Part shown: piece after piece, positions 40,367-49,507 of the stretch | Layout: every line of letters begins with the position of its first letter | Position numbering within the stretch: the first letter of the stretch is position 1 | Assembly: GCA_003241785.1 (NCBI GenBank) | Contig: QFPW01000015.1 | Coordinates: 47,854 to 111,853 of the forward strand | Direction of reading: 5' to 3' | DNA: 64,000 nt | Origin: Rhodovulum sulfidophilum | GTDB taxonomy: Bacteria; Pseudomonadota; Alphaproteobacteria; Rhodobacterales; Rhodobacteraceae | Translations under genes and position numbers: made by a program | The notes under the pieces: generated by a model | What the model was told of the DNA's origin: nothing | The model's input: only the letters and a program-made list of their open reading frames with translations | The model's database searches: none

Positions 40367-40760
40367 CCTTCTCTCCTTCCGCCTGTTGATCGGCCGCGGG
40401 TTCGCCGGCCGCCGGTTTCGCCGCCGCCGCCCGCGCGTCCTCCTCGCGGAGCAGGGTTTCGAGCACGTCGAGACGGTCGGTCCAGAAGCGCTCGTAGAAG
40501 CCGAGCCAGCCATGCGCGCGCGCGAGCGGCTCGGGGGCGAGCCGGCAGACATGCGTCCGCCAGCGGATCTCGCGCCGGATCAGCCCGGCGCCTTCGAGAA
40601 CCTTGATGTGCTTCGAGGCGGCGGCGAGCGACATCTCGAAGGGTTGGGCGAGCTCACTCACGCTCTTCTCTCCATCGGCGAGGGCGCGGAGCATCCGCCG
40701 CCGCGTGGTGTCGCCGAGGGCGTGGAAGATCGCGCTGAGGGGGGCTTCTAGTTCAACCAT
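40347..40760 (-). CDS. ArsR-family transcriptional regulator
   Basis: 137 residues. Winged HTH in residues ~1-85 (IFHALGDTTRRRMLRALADG, MSLAAASKHIKVLEGAGLI). No metal-binding cysteine cluster, so probably not a metalloregulator. Acidic, low-complexity tail ending EGEKDDRDDD. No ribosome-binding sequence before the ATG, and the promoter is so close that the message may be leaderless. Confidence 0.9.
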   Translation of the reverse strand: MVELEAPLSAIFHALGDTTRRRMLRALADGEKSVSELAQPFEMSLAAASKHIKVLEGAGLIRREIRWRTHVCRLAPEPLARAHGWLGFYERFWTDRLDVLETLLREEDARAAAAKPAAGEPAADQQAEGEKDDRDDD

Positions 40761-40766
40761 GTTGTT

Positions 40767-40795
40767 AAGCTATCGCGCACCTCCGCATCAGTCAA
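40767..40795 (-). promoter_or_regulatory. Promoter of the arsR-SRPBCC pair
   Basis: On the minus strand TTGACT (40795-40790), a 17-base spacer and TAGCTT (40772-40767). The -10 hexamer ends six bases before the ATG, so the expected start site falls on or next to the start codon. CAAC-CAT-GTTG around the start codon is a possible operator. Confidence 0.6.
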
Positions 40796-40890
40796 CCGAT
40801 TCGTAAAATGATCTGGCAGGATGTGTCAGGGCCCTTGCGAGCCGCCGAGAAACGCGCTCAGGTGCGGGGGCACAGGCAGGGAGAACGGAC

Positions 40891-42345
40891 ATGGGCACCA
40901 CGGTCATCAAGGGCGGCACCATCGTCACCGCCGATCTCTCTTACGCGGCCGACGTGCTGGTCGAGGACGGGAAGATCGCGGCGATCGGGCCGGATCTCGC
41001 GGGCGACACGGCGCTCGACGCGGCCGGCGCCTATGTGATGCCGGGCGGGATCGACCCGCACACCCATCTCGAGATGCCCTTCATGGGCACCTATTCGGCC
41101 GATGATTTCGACTCGGGGACCCGGGCCGCGCTCGCCGGCGGCACCACGATGGTGGTCGACTTCGCGCTGCCCGCGCCCGGGCAGTCGCTGCTCGACGCCT
41201 TGAAGATGTGGGACAACAAGACCGCCCGCGCCCATTGCGACTATTCCTTCCACATGGCGGTGACCTGGTGGGGCGAGCAGGTCTTCGAAGAGATGAAGGC
41301 CGTCACCGAGCGCGGCATCAACACGTTCAAGCATTTCATGGCCTACAAAGGCGCCTTGATGGTGAACGACGACGAGATGTTCGCCTCGTTCCGCCGCTGC
41401 GCCGAGCTGGGGGCCATCCCGCTCGTCCATGCCGAGAACGGCGACGTGGTGGCGGAGCTTTCCGCGCGCCTGCTCGCCGAGGGCAACACCGGCCCCGAGG
41501 CGCATGCCTATTCCCGCCCGGCGCAGGTCGAGGGCGAGGCGACCAACCGCGCGATCATGATCGCCGACATGGCGGGCGTGCCGCTCTATGTCGTCCACGT
41601 CTCCTGCGAGGACGCGCACGAGGCGATCCGGCGGGCGAAGATGCTGGGCAAGCGCGTCTGGGGCGAGCCCCTGATCCAGCACCTGACGCTCGACGAGAGC
41701 GAGTATTTCAACGCCGACTGGGACCATGCCGCGCGGCGCGTGATGTCGCCGCCCTTCCGCGACAAGCGCAATCAGGACTCGCTCTGGGCGGGGCTCGCGT
41801 CCGGGACGCTCTCCTGCGTCGCGACGGACCACTGCGCCTTCACGACGGAGCAGAAGCGCTTCGGGGTCGGGGATTTCACGAAGATCCCGAACGGCACCGG
41901 CGGGCTCGAGGACCGGTTGCCGATGCTCTGGACCTATGGCGTCGAGACCGGGCGGATCACGCCGAACGAATTCGTCGCCGTCACCTCGGCCAATATCGCG
42001 AAGATCCTGAACTGCTATCCGCGGAAGGGCGCGGTGCTGGTCGGGGCCGACGCCGACCTGATCGTGCTCGACCCGAAGAAGGAGAAGGTGATCGCTGCCT
42101 CGACCCAGCAATCGGCGATCGACTACAACGTCTTCGAGGGCAAGACGGTGCGCGGGCTGCCGCGCTACGTGCTGTCGCGCGGCCGGGTGATGGTCGACGA
42201 CGGCGCGCTGAAACCCGCCGAGGGCCATGGCGAATTCGTCGCCCGTCCGCCCGCCGGACCGGTCTCGAAGGCGCTCTCCGCCTGGAAGGAGCTGACCGCG
42301 CCCCGGCCGGTCGAGCGGACCGGCATCCCGGCGACCGGCGTCTGA
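40891..42345 (+). CDS. pydB: Dihydropyrimidinase (D-hydantoinase family)
   Basis: Hydrolyses dihydrouracil/dihydrothymine to N-carbamoyl-beta-amino acids. 484 residues; metal ligands H57/H59 in GGIDPHTHLEMPF, carboxylated lysine K153 in FMAYKG, later VHAENGD, YVVHVSCEDA and the aspartate in CVATDHCAF. GGGAG eight bases before the ATG. It provides the substrate of the PydC-like enzyme. The dehydrogenase for the first step (PydA/PydX) is not in the window. Confidence 0.95.
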   Translation: MGTTVIKGGTIVTADLSYAADVLVEDGKIAAIGPDLAGDTALDAAGAYVMPGGIDPHTHLEMPFMGTYSADDFDSGTRAALAGGTTMVVDFALPAPGQSLLDALKMWDNKTARAHCDYSFHMAVTWWGEQVFEEMKAVTERGINTFKHFMAYKGALMVNDDEMFASFRRCAELGAIPLVHAENGDVVAELSARLLAEGNTGPEAHAYSRPAQVEGEATNRAIMIADMAGVPLYVVHVSCEDAHEAIRRAKMLGKRVWGEPLIQHLTLDESEYFNADWDHAARRVMSPPFRDKRNQDSLWAGLASGTLSCVATDHCAFTTEQKRFGVGDFTKIPNGTGGLEDRLPMLWTYGVETGRITPNEFVAVTSANIAKILNCYPRKGAVLVGADADLIVLDPKKEKVIAASTQQSAIDYNVFEGKTVRGLPRYVLSRGRVMVDDGALKPAEGHGEFVARPPAGPVSKALSAWKELTAPRPVERTGIPATGV

Positions 42346-42347
42346 CC

Positions 42348-42860
42348 ATGGCCGAGGCGGCGAGGCGGCGGGCCTGGCTCGCGGAGGAGGCGCGGCGGCT
42401 GGTGCCGCCCTTCCTGTTCTTCCTCGTCGCCTTCAACCTGCTCGCGCTGACCGCGCACCTCTCCGGGGCGCCGGGCGGGCTCCTGACCTATGCGACGGCG
42501 GCGGTCTCGGCGCTGATCTGCGCCAAGGCGGTGCTGATCTCGGACAGCCTGCCGGTCTTCCGGCGCGCGCCGGACCGGCCGCTGATCTGGAACGTGATCG
42601 GCAAGACGCTGCTCTACAGCGCGGTCTCGACAGCGATCCGCCTGCTCGAGCGGGGCTTCGACGCCTTCCGCCACCAGCCCCATCTCGGCGCCGGGGTGCG
42701 GGAGGAGGTGGCGGCCTTCACCTGGGCGCATTTCACGATGACCCAGCTCTGGCTCGCCGCGCTGTTCCTCGTCTTCACCGCCTTCCACGAGCTCGCGGGC
42801 GTGGTCGGCCCCGACCGGGTGCGCCGGATCTTCTTCGGGCCGCCGGAGACGCCGCGATGA
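42348..42860 (+). CDS. Unknown membrane protein in the pyd cluster
   Basis: 170 residues with hydrophobic helices at ~19-40, ~48-65, ~85-97 (amphipathic) and ~130-150, and an Arg-rich start (MAEAARRRAWLAEEARR). It begins two bases after the dihydropyrimidinase stop and overlaps the following lipoprotein by ATGA. No family recognised. The position suggests a role in the same envelope or transport process. Confidence 0.75.
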   Translation: MAEAARRRAWLAEEARRLVPPFLFFLVAFNLLALTAHLSGAPGGLLTYATAAVSALICAKAVLISDSLPVFRRAPDRPLIWNVIGKTLLYSAVSTAIRLLERGFDAFRHQPHLGAGVREEVAAFTWAHFTMTQLWLAALFLVFTAFHELAGVVGPDRVRRIFFGPPETPR

Positions 42861-43231
42861 GCCGGCGCCTCGTCCTGGCCCTGCTCGCGACGCTGCCCGC
42901 CGGCTGCGCCAGCCTCGGGCCGGGCGCGCCGGTCAGCCTCGCCACGGCGGATGGCGCGACGCGCTATGACGGCATCCGCGCCAGGGGCGGCGTGGATCAG
43001 GTGCGGCTCAGCGCCTCGGGTGGCACGGATTGCGCGGGCGACCTGCGGCCGACCACCGAGACCGCGACCGGGGCGCCCGCCGATTTCGGCGCCATCCTCT
43101 GCGAAGACGGCGCCTCGGGCATCCTGCTCTTCTCCGGCGGGGCGGGCGCGCGCGGCGGGGAGGTCAGCGGGATCATGGCGCGGCGCTCGGTCAGCGGCCG
43201 CTGGGGCGCCGGGCCGGGGGCGGGGGCATGA
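42857..43231 (+). CDS. Putative small lipoprotein
   Basis: 124 residues. Signal peptide MSRRLVLALLATLPAGC with the lipobox-like LPAGC (Cys17), then a Gly/Ala/Thr-rich mature part with two more cysteines (TDCAGD and AILCEDG) that could form a disulfide. Overlaps its neighbours on both sides by ATGA, directly before the ABC ATPase. No known family. Confidence 0.65.
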   Translation: MSRRLVLALLATLPAGCASLGPGAPVSLATADGATRYDGIRARGGVDQVRLSASGGTDCAGDLRPTTETATGAPADFGAILCEDGASGILLFSGGAGARGGEVSGIMARRSVSGRWGAGPGAGA

Positions 43232-44022
43232 GCGCGCCGGAGATCGCCCCGGTCATCGCGGCGTCGGGGCTCGACCTCGTGTTCGAGACGGCGGACGGGC
43301 CGGTCCAGGCGTTGCGGAACGTCGATCTCTCGATCGGCAAGGGCGAGTTCGTCAGCTTCATCGGCCCCTCGGGCTGCGGCAAGACCACCTTCCTGCGCTG
43401 CGTCGCGGCGCTCGAGACGCCGACCGGAGGCACGCTGAGCGTCAACGGGATGAGCCCCGACGCGGCGCGGCGGGCGCGGGCCTATGGCTATGTCTTCCAG
43501 GGCGCGGCGCTGCTGCCCTGGCGCACGATCGGCGGCAACATCCGGCTGCCGCTTCGGATCATGGGCTACCCGAAGGCCGAGCAGGCGGCGCGGGTGGCGC
43601 GCGTGCTCGAAATGGTCGAGCTCGGCGGCTTCGAGAAGAAATACCCCTGGCAGCTCTCTGGCGGCATGCAGCAGCGCGCCTCGATCGCCCGCGCGCTCGC
43701 CTTCGACGCCGATATCCTCCTGATGGACGAGCCCTTCGGCGCGCTCGACGAGATCGTGCGCGACCGGCTGAACGAGGAGCTGCTGGCGCTCTGGGGGCGG
43801 ACCGGCAAGACGATCTGCTTCGTCACGCATTCGATCCCGGAGGCGGTCTATCTCTCGACGAAGATCGTCGTGATGAGCCCGCGGCCGGGGCGCGTGACCG
43901 ATGTGATCGAGAGCCCGCTGCCGCGGGAGCGGCCGCTCCACATCCGCGAGAGCCGGGAGTTCCTCGAGATCGCGGCGCGCGTGCGCGACGGGCTGCGCGC
44001 CGGGATCGGCGAGGAGGTCTGA
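43228..44022 (+). CDS. ABC transporter ATPase, nitrate/taurine/pyrimidine (NMT1) type
   Basis: 264 residues; Walker A GPSGCGKTT, Q-loop FQGAALLPWRT, signature LSGGMQQRASIARAL, Walker B ILLMDEPFGALD and switch His in VTHSIPEA. Belongs with the two permeases (46586 and 47491) and the binding protein (48391), from which it is separated by a 2.2-kb gene on the other strand. Given the RutR/pyd context, uptake of a pyrimidine or its derivative is likely. Confidence 0.93.
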   Translation: MSAPEIAPVIAASGLDLVFETADGPVQALRNVDLSIGKGEFVSFIGPSGCGKTTFLRCVAALETPTGGTLSVNGMSPDAARRARAYGYVFQGAALLPWRTIGGNIRLPLRIMGYPKAEQAARVARVLEMVELGGFEKKYPWQLSGGMQQRASIARALAFDADILLMDEPFGALDEIVRDRLNEELLALWGRTGKTICFVTHSIPEAVYLSTKIVVMSPRPGRVTDVIESPLPRERPLHIRESREFLEIAARVRDGLRAGIGEEV

Positions 44023-44065
44023 GGCGGCGGCGCCGGGAGCGCGGTGTTTACGTCCGAGCGCCGCT

Positions 44066-44152
44066 GCCCCGGGCCTGACCCGGGGCCTCGAACCTTGGGC
44101 GCGGCGCTTCGGAGGAAAGCGTCGAGGTCCCGGGTCAAGCCCGGGACAGCGG
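44066..44152. repeat. Palindrome pair of the dispersed family
   Basis: A CCCCGGGCCTGACCCGGGG unit and a TCCCGGGTCAAGCCCGGGA unit, head to head with CCTCGA and TCGAGG inner edges, between the convergent ABC ATPase and phytase-like genes. In that position it could also serve as a two-way terminator. Confidence 0.75.
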
Positions 44153-44209
44153 GGGCGCCTGGCGCGGCGCCCCGAAGGAGAAAGGGCGGACCGAGGCCCG
44201 CCCGTCCGG

Positions 44210-46396
44210 TCACATCGCCTCGGCGGAACCGAGGCGCAGGAAGTGGGTCTCGCCCGAGCTGTCGTCGACGCCGTCGTTGTCGGTGACGGCGTAGGCCGTG
44301 CCCGAGGCATCGATCGCGAAGCCCTCGACCTTGTCGACGACATAGCCCTTCGACGCCGCGAGATCGGGCAGCAGGTCGCGGACCAGCTCCTTGGACACCA
44401 GCGGCAGGTCGCCGCCGAGCGGGGCGGGCTTGAGCTCGGCCACCGGCACGCGGGTGACCTGCTTCACCTTAGCGGCGGTTCCGATCTGGTTGTCGCGCTC
44501 GATCAGGTAGACGTGGTCACCATGCGCGGTGATCTCGGAGAGGCCGATCCAGCCGCCCTCCGGCGCCGCGTCGAGCGGGTAGCGCACCGCGCCCCAGCTT
44601 TCCGCCTCGGGATCATAGGAGAGCAGCTTCGCCTCGCCCTTGGCGTCGTCGCCCCATTCGCGCTGGACCGCGACCCAGAGCTTGCCGTCGACCAGCGTCA
44701 CGCCCTCGGCGCCGAAGCGGGTCGCCTGGCCGGCGAGCTCGGCCGGGAAGGGGATCTCGGCGTCGATCGCGCCCGTCCCATCGACATGGAACAGCGCGTG
44801 CGGCACCAGCTTGGCGCCGTCGCCCTCGTTGGCGAGCCAGAAGCCGCCCTTGCCATCGGCGACGATGCCCTCGAGGTCGAGCTTCTGCGCCGGCTGGCCG
44901 TCGCGGGTGACGTCGATCGCGCGGGTGATGCGCGCGGGCGTCCGGGTCGCGTCGATCTCGAAGATCCGGGGCTGCGCGCCATAGACGCTGTCGCTGACCG
45001 CGAAGAGCTTGCCGGGGGTCGCGGGATCGGCGGCGAGGCCCGAGAGCGCGCCCCAGCCGATCAGCCCCTCGGCGCCGGCCGAGGTGAGGCTCGGATAGTC
45101 CGGCGCCGCCACGTCCCGGAGCTCGTAGACCATGACATGCGACCGCGCCCCGCCGTCCTCGACCAGATCGGCCTCGTTCGCGGTGACGAGCAGGTTGCGC
45201 GCCGGGATCGCGACCGCGCCTTCCGGCGAGACGCCGGACGGCAGCAGCTGGCGCAGCACCGGCGCGCCGTTCTCGAAGCCGTGGACGCCGACGACCGAGC
45301 CGCGCTCGCTCAGCACGAAGAGATAGTCCGCGTCGCCGAAGCGGGCGAATTCGAGCCCCTCGGGCTCGACGCCCTTCGCGTCCGACCGGCCCTCGGGATA
45401 ATGGCCGATCTCGACGATCGCATGCTCGAAGCCCGCGCCGCTCTCATGGGCGACCGAGCCGTCGCGGTTCACCACGGTGAAGCCCCGGCTGCCACCCCGC
45501 CAGTCGCCCTCGTTGGCGATGGCGAGCTGGTCGGCGCCGATCCACTGGATCGCGTCGGGCTCGCGCGGCACCGCCGTCGCCGTGCCGGTGAAGTCGAGCC
45601 GGCCGTCGTCCTCGGTGTCGATTCCCTCGAGCTCGACCGTCCCGGCGGAGAAGTGCGACAGCACCTCGCCGGCGCGGTCGAGGATGACGACGTGGTTGTT
45701 TTCCTGCAGCGTCACGGCGATCTCGCCGGCCGCGTTGATGTCGACGAATTCCGGCTCCGGATCCTCGGGCGCCACGGCGGCGAGCCCGGTCACGTCGGCG
45801 CGGATCATCGCGGCGCAATCCATCGCGCCGGCCTCGAGCGGGACGATCGCGACATAGCCCGCCGGCATCTGCGGCAGGGCGCCGTCGTTCACGTCCTCGT
45901 CGCGCTCGTTCTCGATCGCCACCGCGACGAAGCTCCCGTTGGGCGCCACCGCGACCGAGTCGGGCTGGCCGCCGAGATCGCAGGACGCGACTTCCTCGCG
46001 CCCGGCGATGTCGACCAGGGCGAGGCGGCCCGAGGGGTTGGTGAAGCTCTCGCGGGTGTTGACGCCGACGAAGACGACGCCGTCCCTGGCCGCGACCGAG
46101 GTCGGCTCGCCGTCGAAGCCGAGGCCGCCCAGCGCCGCGGGCGCGGCCGGATCGGTGATGTCGACGAAGCCGATCGCCTTGTTCGGGCTGTCGCTGTAGA
46201 CGAGCGTCATCCCGTCGCCGCTCGCGGTGACGATCTCGGCCGAGGTCGGCGTCGCGGGATCGGCGCCCTCGGGCAGGTTCGCCGCGACCGGGAAGGCGGC
46301 GATCCGGTTGAAATAGGGCTCGGCCAGCGCCGGCGTGGCCGCCGCGAGCGCGGCGAGCGAGATGAGGCAGGCGGCGGGACGCCGGACCATCGGCAT
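44210..46396 (-). CDS. Secreted choice-of-anchor-I / phytase-like esterase protein
   Basis: 728 residues with a Sec signal peptide ending ATPALA. The first ~430 residues are beta-propeller repeats of the alkaline-phosphatase/choice-of-anchor-I kind (SVAVAPNGSFVAVAIENERD). From ~440 the 'esterase-like activity of phytase' domain (LSGLAADPATPGKLFAVSD, LDLEGIVADGKGGFWLANEG, EGVTLVDGKLW). Periplasmic or exported phosphoesterase by family. Lies on the opposite strand within the ABC transporter genes. GGAG seven bases before the ATG. Confidence 0.88.
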   Translation of the reverse strand: MPMVRRPAACLISLAALAAATPALAEPYFNRIAAFPVAANLPEGADPATPTSAEIVTASGDGMTLVYSDSPNKAIGFVDITDPAAPAALGGLGFDGEPTSVAARDGVVFVGVNTRESFTNPSGRLALVDIAGREEVASCDLGGQPDSVAVAPNGSFVAVAIENERDEDVNDGALPQMPAGYVAIVPLEAGAMDCAAMIRADVTGLAAVAPEDPEPEFVDINAAGEIAVTLQENNHVVILDRAGEVLSHFSAGTVELEGIDTEDDGRLDFTGTATAVPREPDAIQWIGADQLAIANEGDWRGGSRGFTVVNRDGSVAHESGAGFEHAIVEIGHYPEGRSDAKGVEPEGLEFARFGDADYLFVLSERGSVVGVHGFENGAPVLRQLLPSGVSPEGAVAIPARNLLVTANEADLVEDGGARSHVMVYELRDVAAPDYPSLTSAGAEGLIGWGALSGLAADPATPGKLFAVSDSVYGAQPRIFEIDATRTPARITRAIDVTRDGQPAQKLDLEGIVADGKGGFWLANEGDGAKLVPHALFHVDGTGAIDAEIPFPAELAGQATRFGAEGVTLVDGKLWVAVQREWGDDAKGEAKLLSYDPEAESWGAVRYPLDAAPEGGWIGLSEITAHGDHVYLIERDNQIGTAAKVKQVTRVPVAELKPAPLGGDLPLVSKELVRDLLPDLAASKGYVVDKVEGFAIDASGTAYAVTDNDGVDDSSGETHFLRLGSAEAM

Positions 46397-46585
46397 GAAC
46401 GAACTCCATCGCGAAAAAGGATCGCGCCTTATTCCGCGCGACGCATGACGCTTTGATGGCGGGTCCGCGTCGTTTTCATGACGGCGCGCGCGCTCGAATG
46501 GCGATGGACGCGGCCCCGATCGGTGCTAACCTCCGCGCGGCGCGAGCTTTTCGCGCGCGGTCCTGATGGGGGTGGGGCGGTCGGA

Positions 46586-47494
46586 ATGCGCGCGGCAGGG
46601 GCGAGAGGACGGTTCGCGCGGGGCACGGTGGTCCCGGTCCTGACCGTGCTCGCGGCGCTGATCGCGCTCTGGTACTTCGCCGCCGTCGCGCTCAACGCGC
46701 CGATGGCGCGCGACGCGGCGGAGCGCGCGGGCACGCCGCTCGCGGGCCGCGCGCTGGTCGCGGCGACGCTGACGCAGGAACGGCCGCGGCTGCCCGCGCC
46801 GGATCAGGTCGTGGCCGAGGTCTGGAAGACCACGGTCGGGATGAACCCGACCTCGAAGCGGAGCCTCGTCTATCATTCCTGGATCACCCTCTCGGCGACG
46901 CTGACCGGCTTCGCCCTGGGCACGCTGCTCGGGGTGCTGCTCGCGATCGGCATCGTGCGCGACCGGACCATGGATGCGAGCGTCATGCCCTGGGTGATCG
47001 CGAGCCAGACGATCCCGATCCTCGCCATCGCGCCGATGATCATCGTGGTGCTGAACTCGGTCGGCGTGACAGGACTGCTCCCGAAGGCGCTGATCTCGAT
47101 GTATCTTTCCTTCTTCCCGGTCGTCGTCGGCATGGTGAAGGGCTTCCGCTCGCCCGATCCGATCCTGGTCGACCTGACGCGGACCTGGAACGCGACCGCG
47201 GGCCAGACCTTCCGGAGCCTGCGCTGGCCCGCGGCGGTGCCCTTCCTCTTCGCCTCGCTCAAGGTCGCGGCGGCGGCGAGCCTCGTCGGCGCGATCATCG
47301 GCGAGCTTCCGACCGGCGCGGTCGCGGGCCTCGGCGCGCGGATGCTCTCGGGCAGCTACTACGGCCAGACGGTGCAGATCTGGTCGGCGCTCTTCATGGC
47401 GGCGCTGCTCGCCTCGGTGCTGATCGCGTTCATCGGCCTCCTCGAACGGCTGGTCGCCCGCGCGATGGGCGCCCGGCCGGAGGGGGCGCGATGA
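46586..47494 (+). CDS. ABC transporter permease 1
   Basis: About 302 residues, six or so membrane helices, with the inner-membrane coupling motif SLRWPAAVPFLFASLKVAAA. The frame runs upstream to 46478, but that region is Arg-rich and not permease-like. A hydrophobic helix starts right after ATG 46586 (MRAAGARGRFARG). Overlaps the next permease by ATGA. Same system as the ATPase at 43228. Confidence 0.9.
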   Translation: MRAAGARGRFARGTVVPVLTVLAALIALWYFAAVALNAPMARDAAERAGTPLAGRALVAATLTQERPRLPAPDQVVAEVWKTTVGMNPTSKRSLVYHSWITLSATLTGFALGTLLGVLLAIGIVRDRTMDASVMPWVIASQTIPILAIAPMIIVVLNSVGVTGLLPKALISMYLSFFPVVVGMVKGFRSPDPILVDLTRTWNATAGQTFRSLRWPAAVPFLFASLKVAAAASLVGAIIGELPTGAVAGLGARMLSGSYYGQTVQIWSALFMAALLASVLIAFIGLLERLVARAMGARPEGAR

Positions 47495-48333
47495 ACCCCT
47501 GGGTGGTCGCGGCCTTCGCGGTCTGGCTCGGCGGCTGGGCGCTCAACACGCGGCTCGCCCGGGCGCGGGGACGGTTGGCGCGGCTTTCGCCGCCGCTGGT
47601 CTTCGGGCTTTCGCTCCTCCTCTTCTGGGAATTCATCGTCCGCGGCCTCGCGATCTCGCCGGTGCTGCTGCCGAGCCCGAGCGCCATCGTCGCGCGCATG
47701 GCGGTGAGCGGGCCGACCTTACGCGAGGACGTGGTCCAGACCTTCTTCAAGGGCGCGCTCTCGGGCTATGCGATCGGCTGCGGCGCGGCCTTCCTGACCG
47801 GGATCGTGGTCGACCGGTTCGGCTTCCTGCGCCGGGGCCTCCTGCCGATCGGCAATTTCGCGAGCGCGCTGCCGATCGTCGGCATGGCGCCGATCATGGT
47901 GATGTGGTTCGGCTTCGACTGGCAGTCGAAGGCGGCTGTCGTGGTGCTGATGGTGTTCTTCCCGATGCTGGTGAACACCGTGCAGGGGCTGGCCGCCACC
48001 GGCGCGATGGAGCGCGACCTGATGCGCACCTACGCGGCGAGCCACGCGCAGGTGCTCTGGAACCTGCGGCTGCCGGCGGCGGCGCCGTTCCTCTTCAACG
48101 GGCTGAAGATCTGCGCCACGCTGGCGCTCATCGGCGCGATCGTCGCGGAATTCTTCGGCTCGCCGACCAGAGGCATGGGCTTTCGCATCTCGACCGAGGT
48201 CGGGCGGCTCGCGCTCGACATGGTCTGGGCCGAGATCGCGGTCGCGGCGCTGGTCGGCTCGGCCTTCTACGGGCTGATCGCGCTTCTCGAACGCGCGGCG
48301 ACCTTCTGGCATCCGGCCTGGCGCGCGGGCTGA
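47491..48333 (+). CDS. ABC transporter permease 2
   Basis: 280 residues, about six to seven hydrophobic helices and the EAA-type loop NLRLPAAAPFLFNGLKICAT. The presence of two different permeases suggests a heterodimeric pore, as in the hydroxymethylpyrimidine-type (ThiX-like) systems of this family. Followed after 57 bases by the binding protein. Confidence 0.9.
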   Translation: MNPWVVAAFAVWLGGWALNTRLARARGRLARLSPPLVFGLSLLLFWEFIVRGLAISPVLLPSPSAIVARMAVSGPTLREDVVQTFFKGALSGYAIGCGAAFLTGIVVDRFGFLRRGLLPIGNFASALPIVGMAPIMVMWFGFDWQSKAAVVVLMVFFPMLVNTVQGLAATGAMERDLMRTYAASHAQVLWNLRLPAAAPFLFNGLKICATLALIGAIVAEFFGSPTRGMGFRISTEVGRLALDMVWAEIAVAALVGSAFYGLIALLERAATFWHPAWRAG

Positions 48334-48390
48334 GCCGGGCCAGGCCTTCGCATATCCATCCATCCCGAACGGCACCAAGGAGAGAACAGA

Positions 48391-49374
48391 ATGGCGAAAT
48401 TCCTGACCGGCGTCTGCGGCGCGGCCCTGATCGCGGCGGGCGCGGCGCGCGCCGAGGATGTGACGCTGCAGCTCAAATGGGTCACCCAGGCGCAGTTCGC
48501 GGGCTATTACGTGGCGCTCGACAAGGGCTTCTACGAGGAGGAAGGGCTCAACGTCACGATCAAGCCGGGCGGGCCGGACATCGCGCCGGCGCAGGTGCTC
48601 GCCGGCGGCGGCGCCGATGTGATCATCGACTGGATGCCCTCGGCGCTCGCCGCGCGCGAGAAGGGGCTGCCGCTCGTCAACATCGCGCAGCCCTTCAAGC
48701 GCTCCGGGATGGAGCTCACCTGCCGGAACGATTCCGGCGTGACCTCGACGGCGGACTTCCCCGGCCACACGCTCGGCGTCTGGTTCGGCGGCAACGAATA
48801 TCCGTTCCTGAGCTGGATGTCGAAGCTGGGCATCCCGACCGACGGCGGCGATGCCGGCGTCACCGTGCTGAAGCAGGGCTTCAACGTCGATCCCCTGCTG
48901 CAGAAGCAGGCGGCCTGCATCTCGACCATGACCTACAACGAATACTGGCAGGTGATCGACGGCGGGCTGACGCCCGAGGAGCTCACGGTCTTCAAATACG
49001 AGGACGAGGGCGTCGCCACGCTCGAGGACGGGCTCTACGTGCTCGAGGACAAGCTCGCCGATCCGGTCTTCGTCGACACGATGGCGAAATTCGTCCGCGC
49101 GAGCATGAAGGGCTGGAAATACGCCGAGGAGAACCAGCAGGAGGCCGCGGACATCGTGCTCGAGAACGACGAGACCGGCGCCCAGACCGAGGCGCACCAG
49201 CTCAGGATGATGGGCGAGATCGCGAAGCTCACCGCCGGCTCCGACGGCGCGCTCGATCCGGCGGATTACGAGCGGACGGTCGCGACGCTGCTGACCGCGG
49301 GCTCCGACCCGGTGATCACCAAGGCCCCCGAGGGCGCCTGGAGCCACGCCGTGACCGATGTCGCGCTGAAGTAA
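48391..49374 (+). CDS. NMT1/THI5-like ABC substrate-binding protein
   Basis: 327 residues with a Sec signal peptide (cleavage after AARA). The core VTLQLKWVTQAQFAGYYVAL and DKGFYEEEGLNVTIKPGG is the signature of the NMT1/THI5 family, whose members bind pyrimidine precursors or related small amines. AAGGAG eight bases before the ATG. The pyd neighbourhood favours a pyrimidine-like ligand; the agmatinase-like gene downstream leaves guanidino compounds as an alternative. Confidence 0.9.
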   Translation: MAKFLTGVCGAALIAAGAARAEDVTLQLKWVTQAQFAGYYVALDKGFYEEEGLNVTIKPGGPDIAPAQVLAGGGADVIIDWMPSALAAREKGLPLVNIAQPFKRSGMELTCRNDSGVTSTADFPGHTLGVWFGGNEYPFLSWMSKLGIPTDGGDAGVTVLKQGFNVDPLLQKQAACISTMTYNEYWQVIDGGLTPEELTVFKYEDEGVATLEDGLYVLEDKLADPVFVDTMAKFVRASMKGWKYAEENQQEAADIVLENDETGAQTEAHQLRMMGEIAKLTAGSDGALDPADYERTVATLLTAGSDPVITKAPEGAWSHAVTDVALK

Positions 49375-49390
49375 CGAGGACCCCGGGGGC

Positions 49391-49447
49391 GGCGGACCGA
49401 GGTCCGCCCTACGCCGCGCCGAACCGTAGGGCGGACCTCGGTCCGCC
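49391..49447. repeat. Perfect 23-bp inverted repeat
   Basis: Arms 49391-49413 and 49425-49447 are exact reverse complements around an 11-base loop. Each arm contains its own small palindrome (GGACCGAGGTCC). Sits between the binding-protein and ureohydrolase genes; could terminate transcription or process the message. Different from the CCCGGG palindrome family. Confidence 0.8.
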
Positions 49448-49507
49448 TTCCCACGCCGATCCGGGCCGCTGCCCGCCCGGATCGTTGCTCCGCCGAGAGG
49501 ATGACCC

